From Melanocharis versteri (taxonomy: Eukaryota > Chordata > Aves > Passeriformes > Melanocharitidae), in the NCBI GenBank assembly GCA_013397845.1, contig VZTG01007875.1, positions 620,001 to 684,000 of the forward strand: a stretch of DNA of 64,000 bases, given 5' to 3'. Position numbers and translations under genes: made by a program. Shown one piece after another: positions 51,781 to 64,000 of this stretch; the first letter of the stretch is position 1; each line of letters starts with the position of its first letter. The notes under the pieces were generated by a model that made no database searches, was not told the origin of the DNA, and saw only the letters and a list, made by a program, of their open reading frames with translations.

Positions 51781-54700
51781 CTAACTAGTTAAAGAGCATC
51801 ACCTTTTTAAACAATGACATTAAAACTCCCAATTTTACTGATTATTTTCCTCTGACTTCTTGAAGAATCAGCTGCATGACAAGATGGCTTCCAAATCATG
51901 CCTGAAACATTGCTCCTAGACAGGACTGGAAAAACATCATTTTCTATTACCCTGCTATAAATGTAACACAATTTATATAGCCTGTATGACAATGCTAGAT
52001 TTAAGGCAGGGTGCCTGTGCATTTTATATATAAATATATAGATATTTAATGTGTCTAATAAAACCTTACATATGTATACTGATTATTCAATTTCTCCATT
52101 AACATTCATATTAAGACCCTCCATGGACACAGTTACAATTAATACAAGCAGAACAAGAACAAATTAGAAAAACATTTTAAAATTTGGATGGGATTATTTG
52201 TGACTCTGTACAGGCCTGAGACAACTACAATTCAGATTAATTTGACAATTAATTTGCAAGAATAGCAGTGAATGCATTCAAAATAGTATTAGTAGAAGTG
52301 GGTAGTTGTGTCCCCTTTGCAAGCCCCCTAAATTCAGCCAAAATGATGAGAGGGATCATGCGCTTAACAGATGCTCCCTTAGGGGTTGTGCTGCTCAAAG
52401 TGCTGCAGTGGCCCAAGGCTTTCCAGATAAACACCAAATATTACATATATACATACATGCATACTATTGTACACCATGGAAATCAGAAACAAAGATCACT
52501 CTTGCAACAACAGAATAAAAAAGGAGAGTTATTTTCCTGAATGCCAGCTGTACCACTGGTAAATTTTAAACTAAGACAACACAACCCTATTTTGAGTAGT
52601 AACAACAATGAAAACAACTAAGAAAAACACAGCATTAGTGTAAAAGGAAACCATGCAATAACCTAGTTCAAGTCAGATACTCACTGCAGCGAGTACGTAT
52701 ATTTGAGACAACTGTTTGCCCACTGACTGTGAACATTTAATCCATACAAGTATCAGCGCTGTCAAGAAAAGGAAACACCTTTCACTCCTTAATGTCTTCT
52801 ACTGTTGTGTTTATACAGGGCTTCAGAAACAGGGAATTTATTTCACCCAAAGTTAATTAAGAGCTTAGTTAGAGAGAAAAAAAGCTTGCCAAGAGAGATA
52901 AACCCTGAAACGCTCCCAAAACTTAGTAAGACTTCCACTGAACTTTTCCAGTAATTCATCCCATAGTCCAGGGAGGCGCATGAAACACCCTCATCTTCAT
53001 GCTTCTTCCAAGTTCAGCTCCAGGCTTTAAAACCCTGAAATGAAGATAGGTGGCCAAATATCGAGGAGCAATACATTTTTCAGCTGGACTGCCGGCTAAT
53101 TAAGGGCTTTTAGACTCAGGATGACAATTCTGAAATTAATCCAGACTCAAAGATCCTCAAACATATAGTTCGTATAAACAATAATTTCCTGACATTTCAG
53201 ATTAGTTTCAAGAGGAATTTGAAGAACTAATGCCTGGGATAGCATAGAACACCATGATCTGGCTTATCTCTGGGTAGTCAAGTTGTTACCAGTCTCTAGA
53301 ACAGGCAAATACATCCTTGAAGACTTCTGCAATTACGCAAACATCCAATAAAAAGCCGTAATCTTATAGAAACTAATTCTTTTCATAGAGACATATATCA
53401 GTAAAGTAAGTCCTTCAACCAGTTTGTGCTAGGAATCACTACCCTTACCTTTCTGTAGTTAAGCACTACTGTCATATTAGCACTATAAATTTATTGGACT
53501 AAGTGACTCTGCACCTAGAACATATTACAGGTATGGGAGTGAAAAGGTACCAGAGCAAGGGTCACACCTACCCATGGCACTTTGCACTGCTGGTCATATA
53601 ATTTCTATCTTTCTCAGGTGGAGAGAATTATTTGGGGGCTATCTTTCCAAATCTTGACTCCAAACAGCAAGTATTAGGGAAGCAGCTCTTTCAGCATAGT
53701 GTGCAAATGTAACAAATAATTTTGGGGAGGGTGAAAAATAATAAGGGGTCCAAGGGGACCTAAATAACCTGAGGTTCCCTGGCATCCCACACCAACTGGA
53801 AGCACATGGAGAAATGGGTGAAGTTCAGACCACGCTCCAGTAGAAATGAGATTTCCAGATATGTTTCTCAAGTCTAACAAGCAGGACACATCTTGCACGG
53901 GGAAGAATACAGCACAGGAACACGAAACCCAAGAGATCAGTGTAAACAAGGGTCTGACCAACCGCATGCAGAAGGCTGCAGAGCTTTTCCTGCTAGCTAA
54001 GGACAGGCTTTTGGAAAGTACTGGGGACTCATAGGAATTAAATCACAAAGCCTAATTTCAGCCTGAGAGCCAATTCTCCCATACCTTTTACAGCCCATGG
54101 ATAGAGCCATTGATTCAGGGCTAAGAATAACCTTCGCCTCTCCACTAACCATAGTGAATAGTGGCAGGGGTAAAGTTAGCTTTTGGGAGTACCTGTCCCA
54201 CAACGATAGGATTATCCCTCCTTCTTTGGCAGAGGATGCTACAACTCATCTATTTCAATATTAATATTTCCTTCTTGTGAGAAAAATTGGGTTTGTATGA
54301 AGCTAGTTCAGCTTCGACATTCAGGTGCCTTTATTTATAAGGCTGAGAAATTCCTTGCTTTGAGATGGCTTTGATCAACTCATTGAGCAAAATTATGTTC
54401 TATAAACTTACACAACTGAACTCCTGAAGCATCCCAATATAAACGGTTTTTCTTTTTTTTTTCCCTCTCCAGACCTTCAAAAATTCCACAGGCCTCTTTT
54501 TTGAACTCTCTCCCTTACTTATACGTCTTTGTTAAGTGGAAATATTAAGGCACTCAATACAATATTTTGGCACCACAATATTGTAGCATCACACTGACAG
54601 CCAAGCTGAAGAAGCTTCTTAAATTGCCCCTTGGCTTTCCTTCAAGCTATTGCCCTGATCAGTTTTGTATTTGCAACCTGTCTATCTGTGCTCAGTAACA

Positions 54701-57700
54701 TTCCATGTAAGAGCTTTAAGAATGTGTTTTGTTCTACCATGAGCACTTAACTAGGCAATTCACATATGACTATGAGGCTGTAATACTGATTCAACTTGAT
54801 TATTAACCAATATCTTACCAATTTTAGACACCCTGAAAAATAGTAGAACTGCTGATGATACTTACCAAGTGAAAATTTTACATCATCCAAATGCTTTAAA
54901 AAAATACTAAAAAGCTTTGAAAATGCAGACTTCTTAACTCTCACATAGAGCTAAAACTCATCTCAATTATCAACTATAAATGAAGATTTGAGAGACAGGT
55001 TTTTTAGAAGTATATAGTCTTTAAGGTATAGAATGTAAATTTTAAAAAGAGAAGTAGCAATTCAAATGTCTTAGAAAAATACAACATATCCACAGCTAGC
55101 TTAAGGAGACCATAATACTTTCCAGAGAAGTAAGATGCCTGTCGGTCATAGGAAGATTCAGACCTACCACTCATGATATTTTGAGGCTTCATCTACACTG
55201 TCTTGCCTTTCCCTGCAGAACATCAGGATACTGTGGTATATACAAAGAAAAGAGACTGCATTTCCCTCACCTAGCTGCAGACATTCAAAGATTAAGTTGC
55301 CAAAGTCTAAACTCCATCTGTAGTTAACAGAGACAGAGATGTACCTTTGCAAAGCAGAATTCATCTCCTCTGTCTGAGGAGTGGGGAAATTGTCTTTTCT
55401 CCTTAACTGCAGCCTTTTACTGAGGCTTAGAGATGCTTACCCTTTGAATTCTTACACAGCTGAGATGAGAGGAACGCCACACCAAGACCTTCTGCACTAC
55501 AGTAATTGTGAGTGAAGTACAATACACTAAAAAGAATTTTCTTCCACCAGCAGAGCTACTCTGCTGGGGAGAGCTCAGATGTGAGCGCAAAGTTGCCAAA
55601 ACTGATCAATTTTTTCTGCCCTAAGCAGAGGGCAGGAGCAGGGCTTCATCTCTCATTACTTGTTTTCTCCTAATTTGCTCATACAATTCCAAAGCTTTAT
55701 GTATCATTATTTTAATTGGGAATGGCAAACTAATGGGCTGAACTTTCTTTGATGGTCAGAGTGCTGTATGAAGAGACGCACGGAGTGAAAGTAAACTATT
55801 CAAAGGGGTTTTATCTTCCAGTGTCTAAGACAATGCGGAAGAAATGGTAAAAAATATAATAATGAGATTCTTACAGCAATTTTCACTGCAATTTTGGATG
55901 ATTCTATTTAGGTATCAAATTTGTTCGAAGTTGGGAACTGAAAACTTTCTATCTTGTGATGTAACTCTGAATAATGGCACCACGAGATTGGAAATATCCT
56001 CCTGTCAAATCCTTTTAGGGATGGTGTCTAGCAGCAGATTTCTGCTGCTAGTAGTTTGAAATTGTACCAAAATTGGCAGTCTTGATTTGCTATTGTACGT
56101 CAACCCCCACATTAGCCAGTGTGTGTGTGTGTGTGCATATCTGTGTGAAAATATGTACAAAAATACACTGAAAAATAAATCCAAGTCTGCAGCCTAAGCT
56201 AAAATTTTTCAGCTCGCTTTCTGGAAACACAGAAAGTAGGTCAGCACATATTCCAAAATAGCACATCAGCACTGAAAGAAAAAGTAGTATATCTGTACCT
56301 TTGGACTTTTTAGCTCATCTCTCTGTAGGGGGAAATGGAGGATGAAAGCCTTTTTCTTATTCTACTATATGTACAAGAAAAAATTGCTTCTACTTAAAAA
56401 AGCCCCCAAATAAGCCACCTACATGGGTAAAATGTTGTCTGTTTTAATCAAAGCAAAACAACATTGAGTGGAACCATTTAAGCTTTATCTAAATATAACC
56501 AAGGGAAAAGCCAGGATGTTTAAAATGTGTTTAAAATGTTGTACTGGATATGTATCACATCCTGTTCCTTGCACATCTTGTTCCTTGTATCAAAAACCTA
56601 TTTGGTAAAATATTTACTTTGGAAATAACAGCATACTCTCTGTGATTTTGTTGCTCATCTTGTGGGGGTTTTTTGTTGGGTTTTTATTTTGAGTATTCAC
56701 TGTTGCAATAAGAATTGCTGCCTATTTTGTGATATCTTTCATGCTAGGCACACTCTTAATGAAAAGTATTTTATTTATTCCCCTCCCCACCCACCCCCAT
56801 TTTTAAGAAACCGAAAAGGTAAAGCAAAAACCAAATTACTTAAGCACTCACACATCTCATAGCTATAGAGAGTCTTAAGAATTCTTCTGGAATTAATATT
56901 GACAAACTCCTTTCCTGAACGATTACAGTTCTTTAACATGAAAGGAAAACCAAAATCCACTCTTAGGCAATATTAAATAATGCTTATCAGCTCTAAAATA
57001 TCACCTGATTCAAGTCAGTATCAATACTGTTGGCTTCAACATGATGCATGATGCTGAACATTTCCCAGAAAAGACTTCAAGCTAGAACACTGATATATTT
57101 AATTAGGAAAAAAATTATATTGCCTCCATCAAATTCCAAGTGTCAGTCTTTATTTGGATCTCTGCACTAGATTAAAATGAATGCTTGAAAAGTACTGAGC
57201 ATTGGTAGCATGACCTTTTAAGTTCAGTGATTTCTACGCAACCAGCAGGAATTCCTAAAAATAACAAAACAAGTCTATTTTTAGTTCCTCATTCTCTGCG
57301 GTTTTCTTTCTTGCTTTATTTTTTAAACTACTGCTATATTTGTGTTTCATCTCAATTCTTGGACACTTAGCTCTCATTTATTTTCTTGTATCAATCAGAC
57401 CTGTTTAAATATCTCATTCTCCAGTTCATGAAGTACTATAATCCAGGTATGTATGTACATCGTTTAGGCAGTTATAGAATTGGATCTTCCACAGAGCCAG
57501 GCCTTCCAAGAAGGGAAATCAGAATGGAGAACAACTTCCTGAACCTACAGCTGCTGGCATCTGCACTTTTCTTTGACACTCAGTAAACCAGTGCTTGCTA
57601 TCAGAACTTAAATAAAAATCAGGACCGTCCTAGGTAACACAGCCTTCACAATTAACTGAGTGAAGAAACAATGGAGTTTCTCAAACTCTGATAAATGAAG

Positions 57701-60700
57701 TCAAAGTAGTAAAACAAAATAAAATGGTTGCATTTTTATGTCCTGCGAGGTCTCCACCTTGCAAAATTTTAAAACTCTAGCCCAGCAAATAAAGTGCATA
57801 ATTAAACACGATTAATTGCATTCCTAGATTACTGCCAGATAGCTTGTCACATGCCTTGCTGGGTCTAAATACACATTTTCATCTGTTACTTTTAAAAGCC
57901 AAAGGCACAGAACTAATTGAGTTCAATCTATGGCTGGACAAATATACTATTAAAATGTCATCAGATCAAATAAAATAAATAGCATAAATTTACAGTGAAG
58001 TATTAAAATAAATAAGGGAAAATAGGGCAGTTGTATTTATGAGTAGCAACAGATATGATCTCCCTTCTCTCTAGCACTCTCTTGTTGAGGCCAGCATTGT
58101 CATCCTCCAAAACCTGAGAGATCTATGGGAAGAGAAGAGGTCACACATTCATCAGACTTCAGTACTGCTAATTTTTCTGACGTGCAACCAGTGTAATTAA
58201 AAAACAACGCTGCTCTAGTTAAATGGAACTAAATCAGTCCTTCAGTTCCCTGGGATTTTTTCTAAACTGTAAAAGAGATTTCACAATAGCTCATTATGTC
58301 ATTTGGTCTCATCTCTCTTTAGAAAATAAAAGCCCACAGACACGTTTCCATATTCACATAGTTCTGTCTCTGAGTTCAAGGACACTTACAAGACACCTGC
58401 TAATATGCCAAATTTGTATTCACTGGAGCGGGAGGACTGCTGCCATGACATACCATTTCCACTCAGGAGCCATTAGCTTAACCGCTGAGAGATTGCATCT
58501 TCTCAAACTGCTTCATGAAGGAGAAACGTAAGCATAACCAGTTCTTTGAAGGCACAGGAAAACAGGAGAACTAATCCAGAAGTGGTCAGATCTAGTATTT
58601 TCTGAGCTTGCTTAACCGGGGCGAAGGAGGTCCTAGAATTACAATTGCAAGGTAGTCTAGGAAACAGCTCCTGCATTTCCCAGCTTACAGCCTGTTATTC
58701 CAATAGTTGTACTTTTCCAGACCAGAGTCATCAGGCATTCATTCCCTCCTGGCTCACGTGGTGCAACGAGACGTGCTCAACCTCTTGTCTGGAGATCGTG
58801 CTCTGGACTCCTGGGGCTGCACTGCTCTACAAGGGGTACTCGTCTCCCTTTCACCCTTCAGTGACTGTCATGGGAATTTCCGCATATTCCAGTGATGCAC
58901 CAAGATGAAACTGGACGTGCTGCTGTGGAGATGTGTCCTAGGGCCCTGCCTCAAGCCAAAGTGAACTTACAGACTCGGCCAAATGGAACCCTTTTCATGC
59001 CAGCTGTAAGATACACATCTCTGGTGTACAGAACAGCTTATCTCTAGGCAATGAAAATCACCATTTTCACAGTGATCATAAAGGTCTAGAATACATATCA
59101 CACATTTATGGATCTCTGTGCTCTACAGCAGAAATGCATCCTTTTACTTGTTTTGATCTGCACTGTCTTGGATAAAAACCACACTACATTGAAATAAAAT
59201 AAGCACCAAATAATAAATGGCTTTATAATAATTGTCCCAATGTACTGAAAACCATAATCCAAAAATCTAAAAAAGTTGAAACCGAAATAGCTGTATTTAA
59301 GCAATCAACAAAGAAAATAACATAACTATTCAGATTGAAAAGGCTGTGACCCTGTCAAGAGTCTTTATAGTACTGCTCTTTAAAAGCAAAAGAAAATATT
59401 TCACTCCCTATTGGAGTAGAATTGGGAGCACTACAGAAGCCAACACTCCAGGAGAAATTCTGCTAACAATATAATCTGATGTGGCTTATAGCCGATTACA
59501 CAACAAAATTAATTGTCTCCAAGAAATCTTATTTTTATGACAGAAGGACTAAATACAGCCTAATAGTAGTTTAAAACCATTACAACCTTCTTTCTAGTAG
59601 GATAAGAAAGACTTTGTTTTGTTCAAGAGGACACTGATGCACTCGTGTTGCTGTATATTTTTCCCCTGGCTCCTTGGTATATAAATGCATGGCAGCAATT
59701 GCAGCTGTGTTATATCCTTTAATTAGTACATATGCAAAATGCTTGTTCAGCTGTTTTCCAGCAACATATCAGCATTTACAAACCCAAATATAGCCAACTT
59801 TTTTCTATAAGGAATTTCAGCCCCAGGAAGGCTTTAACTAAACATTTGCACTGTATCAGGTTAGTTAAAATCACAAGTTTCTTCAGTTCCTGGTAATGGC
59901 TTGCCAGCTTTCAATTACATTAAGACAAAGAATCCACAAACATCCGTAGTAAAGCATGCACAGTCTCATGTCACATGTGATGGTCTTAACATAGCTTTGG
60001 AATTCATATCTGAAGTCAGGCCATAAGAACCCAAAACTTGTCATTGCCAAATATTTAAATTTATGCTCACAATCCTTTTCAGTAAGAACCACATATACAT
60101 GAGCTTCCAAATACCAATCTGCATGTCTTATATTCTTCACCTACGCAAAAGACTTTAAACCATTTACTAAAAATATTGTAATAGTTGCCAAATCTATCCA
60201 ATAAAGAAATGCATTAATACCTAGAATTTATTATCAGTCTTACCAGAAAAATCTCATGCAAATCCATAATGACTGGATAATTATTGCAAAGTCTTACCTT
60301 TCCCTGAAGCAACAGTTTCCAGCAGTGATCTTTCTTAACACTTTAATTCTGCGATGTAATTTTCATAGAGTTCTAGTTCAGGCAGAGATGGGTTAACTGC
60401 AAGCAGTCTGGATGATATCTTGCTTGCTTCCTGGAGATCACTGTTTTGCTTTGTGAGCCATCACAACTACCTAGGAAAAATAACAGCCAACCCTCAGTCA
60501 CCTGGACAATGTGATATATTACTGCTCCCAGATTAAACAAAAGATTTAAAAGAAATCCAAGTCTTAAAACATGATGTTAAAATTTGTATTTATCTACCAA
60601 ACATTTCATAACAGATGCCGTTAAAAGAATTATTGCATGCTTTCTTACTAGGAATTCATGTTCTTGGATAGAGCATAAAACAAGCAAGAAAAATTTATAT

Positions 60701-61243
60701 ACAAATGTTGTGAATTTTTTAAATTACAACTTGTCTTTACACTGACAATATGAACTATAAACTAGACTCAGTTTTGTAGATTTTTGGTCAGAAGCTATAA
60801 GCAACAGCAAAAACTGAGTTATGCTGTAATTCCTTAAGCAGATGTAAACAGAACACTGCCTATGGGGAAAAAAAAGTGATGAAAGTAGGAATCTGCTTTG
60901 GTATCTATTTGGGTATAACTGCAAGGTCCACATTAGAACAGGAAATATTATATTCCTGTTTGGTGCAAATACAGGCATCTGGCTGCCAAAAGGCTCTGAA
61001 GCTGAAACTACCACCTGCAAAAACACTGGCAGCAGATGCAGATACTGCTTTTCAGAGGGAGAGCACTGTCCCATGATGGGTATGCCCAGAGGCCCACAAT
61101 GCTGAATTATCAAATCCAAGCTGAATCTTGTTACTGTGAGGGCAGTTTGAATATTCTCTGTGAGCTCAAGGAGCGATGATGCTACGTAGATCTGTGACAT
61201 GAGTAAGACACCTTGCTTGCTACCTTGAACACAAAGTGCAGTT
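51781..61243. other. Non-coding DNA, no gene supported
   Basis: AT-rich, with a GT microsatellite at 56119-56135. Overlapping frames at 58223-58900 carry no domain. The longest ATG frame of the window (minus, 61200-60724, 158 codons) also falls here and shows no family or splice context. A motif-dense stretch at 59695-59760 is noted among the findings. Confidence 0.5.
56119..56135. repeat. (GT)n microsatellite
   Basis: Eight GT units. Confidence 0.9.
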
Positions 61244-61345
61244 ACTCAGGGCCTTGTCCAACCAAAGCATTGAATACCTCCAAGGACAGAGACACGCCTG
61301 TCTGGACAGCCACCGTGCTGTCAGAGCAGCCTCTTGAACAGCTTA
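61244..61345 (-). mobile_element. CR1 LINE 3' fragment, diverged
   Basis: The + strand 'ACTCAGGGCCTTGTCCAACC' followed by 'TTGAATACCTCCAAGGACAG' is the reverse complement of the CR1 3' region that codes for the end of ORF2 and the start of the 3' untranslated part. The terminal octamer end is missing, so both sides are truncated. Confidence 0.75.
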
Positions 61346-63044
61346 TCTCCATCTGAATACTCCAGAACCATGGCGGCAAATAGGACAGTCCATCTCCACC
61401 TCGACTTGTTCAGCTCCATGAAATGTTTGACAGGGCATGTAATTAAAAGATCTACTGAGCTGATATTAACAAATGATACTGAGTAGTCGCCCATCTCATA
61501 AGGGGGTGTTTTACAACCTGTCTCCTCTCCCCACCCTTCCCCTGACAACAGGAACCACCCTTGCCTCTTCAGCATGAATTATTAAAGGACTTATACATCT
61601 TGATTTCTCTTTTTGGTGTCTTTATCCTTCTGGATAGCCCTTTGCAGCTGATGTCTATAAAACCACAATAGTACTTCTCTATTCTCTTCTATCGTGTTTA
61701 TGCAAGAGTTCAGGTTTCCTGAACGTTGAGAGAGTATCAAACTGTGGCATCTGATTAAAGTCACTGAGAGACGGGGCAGTCACAGCTCAGATCTGCTCCT
61801 TCAAAATTTCTGCAAATTTGGGTATTTTTTTCTTTGTTATACTCCAGATGCATTTAAAAGATAAGGCTCCACTGTTTAGATGCTTTTTGGTTTTGTAATA
61901 TAAGAAATGACAGACAGTAGATCTGACAGGTTACTGAAACCACCCTGTTTTCATTCCCTGCTGAGAAGTCTGCTAATGTCTGTGAGATGCTGTTAGAGAC
62001 ATACAAGGTTTTTGGACAAAAATGGGTTATCAAGTTTTAAACTCATAAAAGGAAATCCTAATTGCATGGAATACTTCAGGTTATCATCATCAGTACAAGA
62101 GAGCAGATTTAAGCATCAAACATCACATCTGTGCAGTAAGGAGAGACTGCATGTTAGAAGTAATCACCTGCTTTCTCACATCCCTGTGACAAATTGCACT
62201 TTTCAGTCTCTGGTAACTTGAAGCCATTATCCTTTGCTCTAGGGGGAGGAGGATGGTGAGGAGGAGAGCAAGGGAGTGCTTTCCACACCAGACTCTGTGT
62301 AATACAGTGTAAATACTGACTTTCATGGACATTACTTCAAAGAACAGGGATAACCTGAAACAAGCAGTCTCAAGCCAAGCATTACAACCCTTTGTAGACA
62401 CACCACCTCTTCAGTCCAGAATACAAAGGGCACAGTCTCCTCTACAGAAAAACCAGACACTGAACAAGGATAAAAATGAGGAACCTGAGATAAAGTACTG
62501 TATGGAAATAATTAGTTTAACTGTGAAGTGTTGCACAACCATTTGTCATATGCTATCTAACTTTTTATTCATCCTCCTTGAACAATTCCATTGTAAGTAT
62601 GCTATTTCTACCCAGGTATTATTTACACCAAATCATGACTTTCATAGATCTGTGGTTTGCTACATCAGCCTCCTTATGTAATATATATAAAATAATATAT
62701 ATACACAAGTTGCAGAAATAATTGATACTTCCACTGTGCCCAATTTTTTCTTCTGAAAAAGGAGGATTTTTATTTGTATCTTTTTTAGTGGTAAAGAAAA
62801 TTTTAAAATGCCCCAAGTAGGTACACATTGTTCTTATAAATACGATTGCTAAATGTGCATTTCTGAAATAATCTTCACAGCATATAATTATCTTTAGAAG
62901 TATCAAAATTATGACATTAAATGTACAAAAAATGCAGTAACTTCATAGCTGTACAGTAAGACATCCCAAAGTAAGAGGTTTGTCAGAATGCACGTTATTC
63001 TCCAGACACCAACAAAAACGAGTGAAGGCAAGAGCTGCATCACT
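61346..63044. other. Non-coding DNA, no gene supported
   Basis: A 118-codon + strand frame at 62325 and its neighbours have no domain or splice context. An AT-rich stretch lies at 62675-62705. Confidence 0.5.
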
Positions 63045-63063
63045 CCAGCACCCTCTGTTGGCC
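63045..63063 (-). promoter_or_regulatory. CTCF-like motif
   Basis: 'CCAGCACCCTCTGTTGGCC' fits the reverse-orientation CTCF core (GCGCCCTCTGGTGG-like) at nearly every informative position. It lies about 540 bases before the TATA-like element of the candidate promoter. Confidence 0.5.
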
Positions 63064-63581
63064 TTCAGGCAGCATAGTACTTTGTGTACTCATTTAATAA
63101 AGTCACTTGTTGGGTCCCGAAGCTACGACAAAGATTCCTTTACAGAAAAACATATATGAAAAGCAAACAGAAACCTACTGCGCAACCCAGTCCTATACAT
63201 AAAATCTTCAGCTATATACCACAACATAGTTTAATATCAGGTTACTCGGTATTGCTGGATCTGTCATGCATTGGCCTATCTTTGCAGATATTTAAAACTG
63301 ATCTAATTTCAAGGGCAAAATATTCTTTACAAGCCCTGTCTGTGCCTGATAGTTCTGACAAACACCAGTAATAAATGGCACCTTGCATGCAGCTCTCACC
63401 AATAGAAACAACAGCTCTACAGAAAGAACAACTCTTTTTATGGCACTTTATTCACTGCGGCTACTGAGAACTAACAATGCATACATCATGCAGAATATCA
63501 TCCACAAAAGAAAGTGCTCCAACCAGGTCTCATCAAGCACACAGAAATAAAGTCCAGATGCCAGATACAAGGTGATCTAAA

Positions 63582-63587
63582 TATAAA
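63582..63587 (+). promoter_or_regulatory. TATA-box-like element
   Basis: TATAAA inside 'CTAAATATAAACTCC', at the start of a GC-rich stretch. The expected start of transcription would be near 63612-63615. Confidence 0.35.
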
Positions 63588-63611
63588 CTCCATACACTGT
63601 GCACAGCCAGA

Positions 63612-63792
63612 TGGTGCAATTTCCAGAAGCAGAGGCCCTTAGCCCAGCGAGCCTGGCAGCTGCTTCGCAAAGCCGGCTCAGAGCTTTGCAAAGGCAGATG
63701 TGAAGCTGCAGTGGGGAGCAGAGAGGAAGAGGGAGGAGGAAGCAGGAGGGCTGAGATGGAGAAGCGGGTGTGCTCCCATGGCGATGGGGGAG
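63612..63792 (+). CDS. Candidate first exon (5' UTR plus start codon), unknown protein
   Basis: The GC-rich segment after the TATA-like element ends at a near-perfect donor (GAG|GTAAGG). An ATG at 63756 in the context CTGAGATGG opens a frame of 12 codons plus one base, peptide 'MEKRVCSHGDGG'. The transcription start is inferred from the TATA position and is not seen directly. The frame continues openly into the following candidate exon. Confidence 0.33.
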
Positions 63793-63872
63793 GTAAGGGT
63801 GCTCGGAGCTGCTTCTGAGAAAAACCACCCAGGGTGGTTATCGGGGCTGCCTGGTCCTTTCTGGCCCCTCAG

Positions 63873-64000
63873 CGTGTGAGAACAGGGGAAAGCAGCCTAT
63901 GCCTGGCCATGCAGCAAGGGGCAAAGACCTGCTGCCTGGCCATCTCACAGTCCCTGAACCACCGCTCAAGAAAAGCCACAAGCAGAGGGGAGGCAGGACA
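63873..64000 (+). CDS. Candidate second exon, cut by window end
   Basis: It begins after a strong acceptor ('CCTTTCTGGCCCCTCAG'), only 80 bases from the preceding donor, which is short but possible in birds. Joined in phase to the first exon it stays open for 42 codons to the last base of the window, ending with a basic stretch containing 'KKSHKQRGGR'. No family is recognised. GC-rich DNA has few stops, so chance is possible. Confidence 0.3.

Noticed and set aside
58645..58908. 87-codon + strand frame
   Set aside because: Overlaps another + strand frame of similar quality, and neither shows a domain or splice sites.
60724..61200. Longest ATG open frame in the window (minus strand, 158 codons)
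   Set aside because: No recognisable domain, no splice or promoter context. A frame of this length can arise by chance in 64 kb on two strands.

Overview
This window is vertebrate nuclear DNA, almost certainly from a bird. It is AT-rich, has no dense coding, and its recognisable repeats are those of avian genomes. These are several chicken-repeat-1 (CR1) LINE fragments, some carrying readable pieces of the CR1 ORF2 endonuclease or reverse transcriptase, and one avian endogenous-retrovirus-type solo LTR at 3617-4070. There is no sign of bacterial genes, operons, CRISPR arrays, rRNA or tRNA.

Layout. 1-3.6 kb is plain AT-rich DNA with a weak cluster of splice-like signals near 1.9-2.3 kb. The solo LTR follows, then an ancient + strand CR1 copy (6.09-6.64 kb). 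At 11.0-11.4 kb there is a strongly pyrimidine-rich tract. A minus-strand CR1 copy at 14.5-15.6 kb spans the endonuclease C-terminus and the linker towards the reverse transcriptase, and carries an expanded CATC microsatellite. A small GC-rich block lies at 17.9-18.1 kb and a CpG-enriched block at 23.15-23.8 kb. Another very old minus-strand CR1 copy is at about 24.8-25.6 kb. CR1 3' ends lie at 30.2 kb (-), 42.6 kb (+) and 61.2 kb (-). The best-preserved CR1 reverse-transcriptase segment is at 35.27-36.11 kb (-).

Genes. No exon matches a protein family I can name. A few segments combine good splice consensus, an open frame and (for some) local CpG enrichment. They are a possible first coding exon on the minus strand (44710-44917, within a 495-base splice-bounded block), possible minus-strand exons at 47306-47461 and 51717-51780, and a possible TATA-driven + strand first exon plus second exon at the right edge (63612-63792 and 63873-64000). 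The minus-strand candidates could belong to one transcription unit, but this is inference. Most of the window is best read as intron or intergenic DNA.

I found nothing that amounts to a new biological system. The items most worth checking are the candidate exons, the CpG-rich block, the CTCF-like site beside the right-edge promoter candidate, and the triple POU octamer at 5.53 kb.
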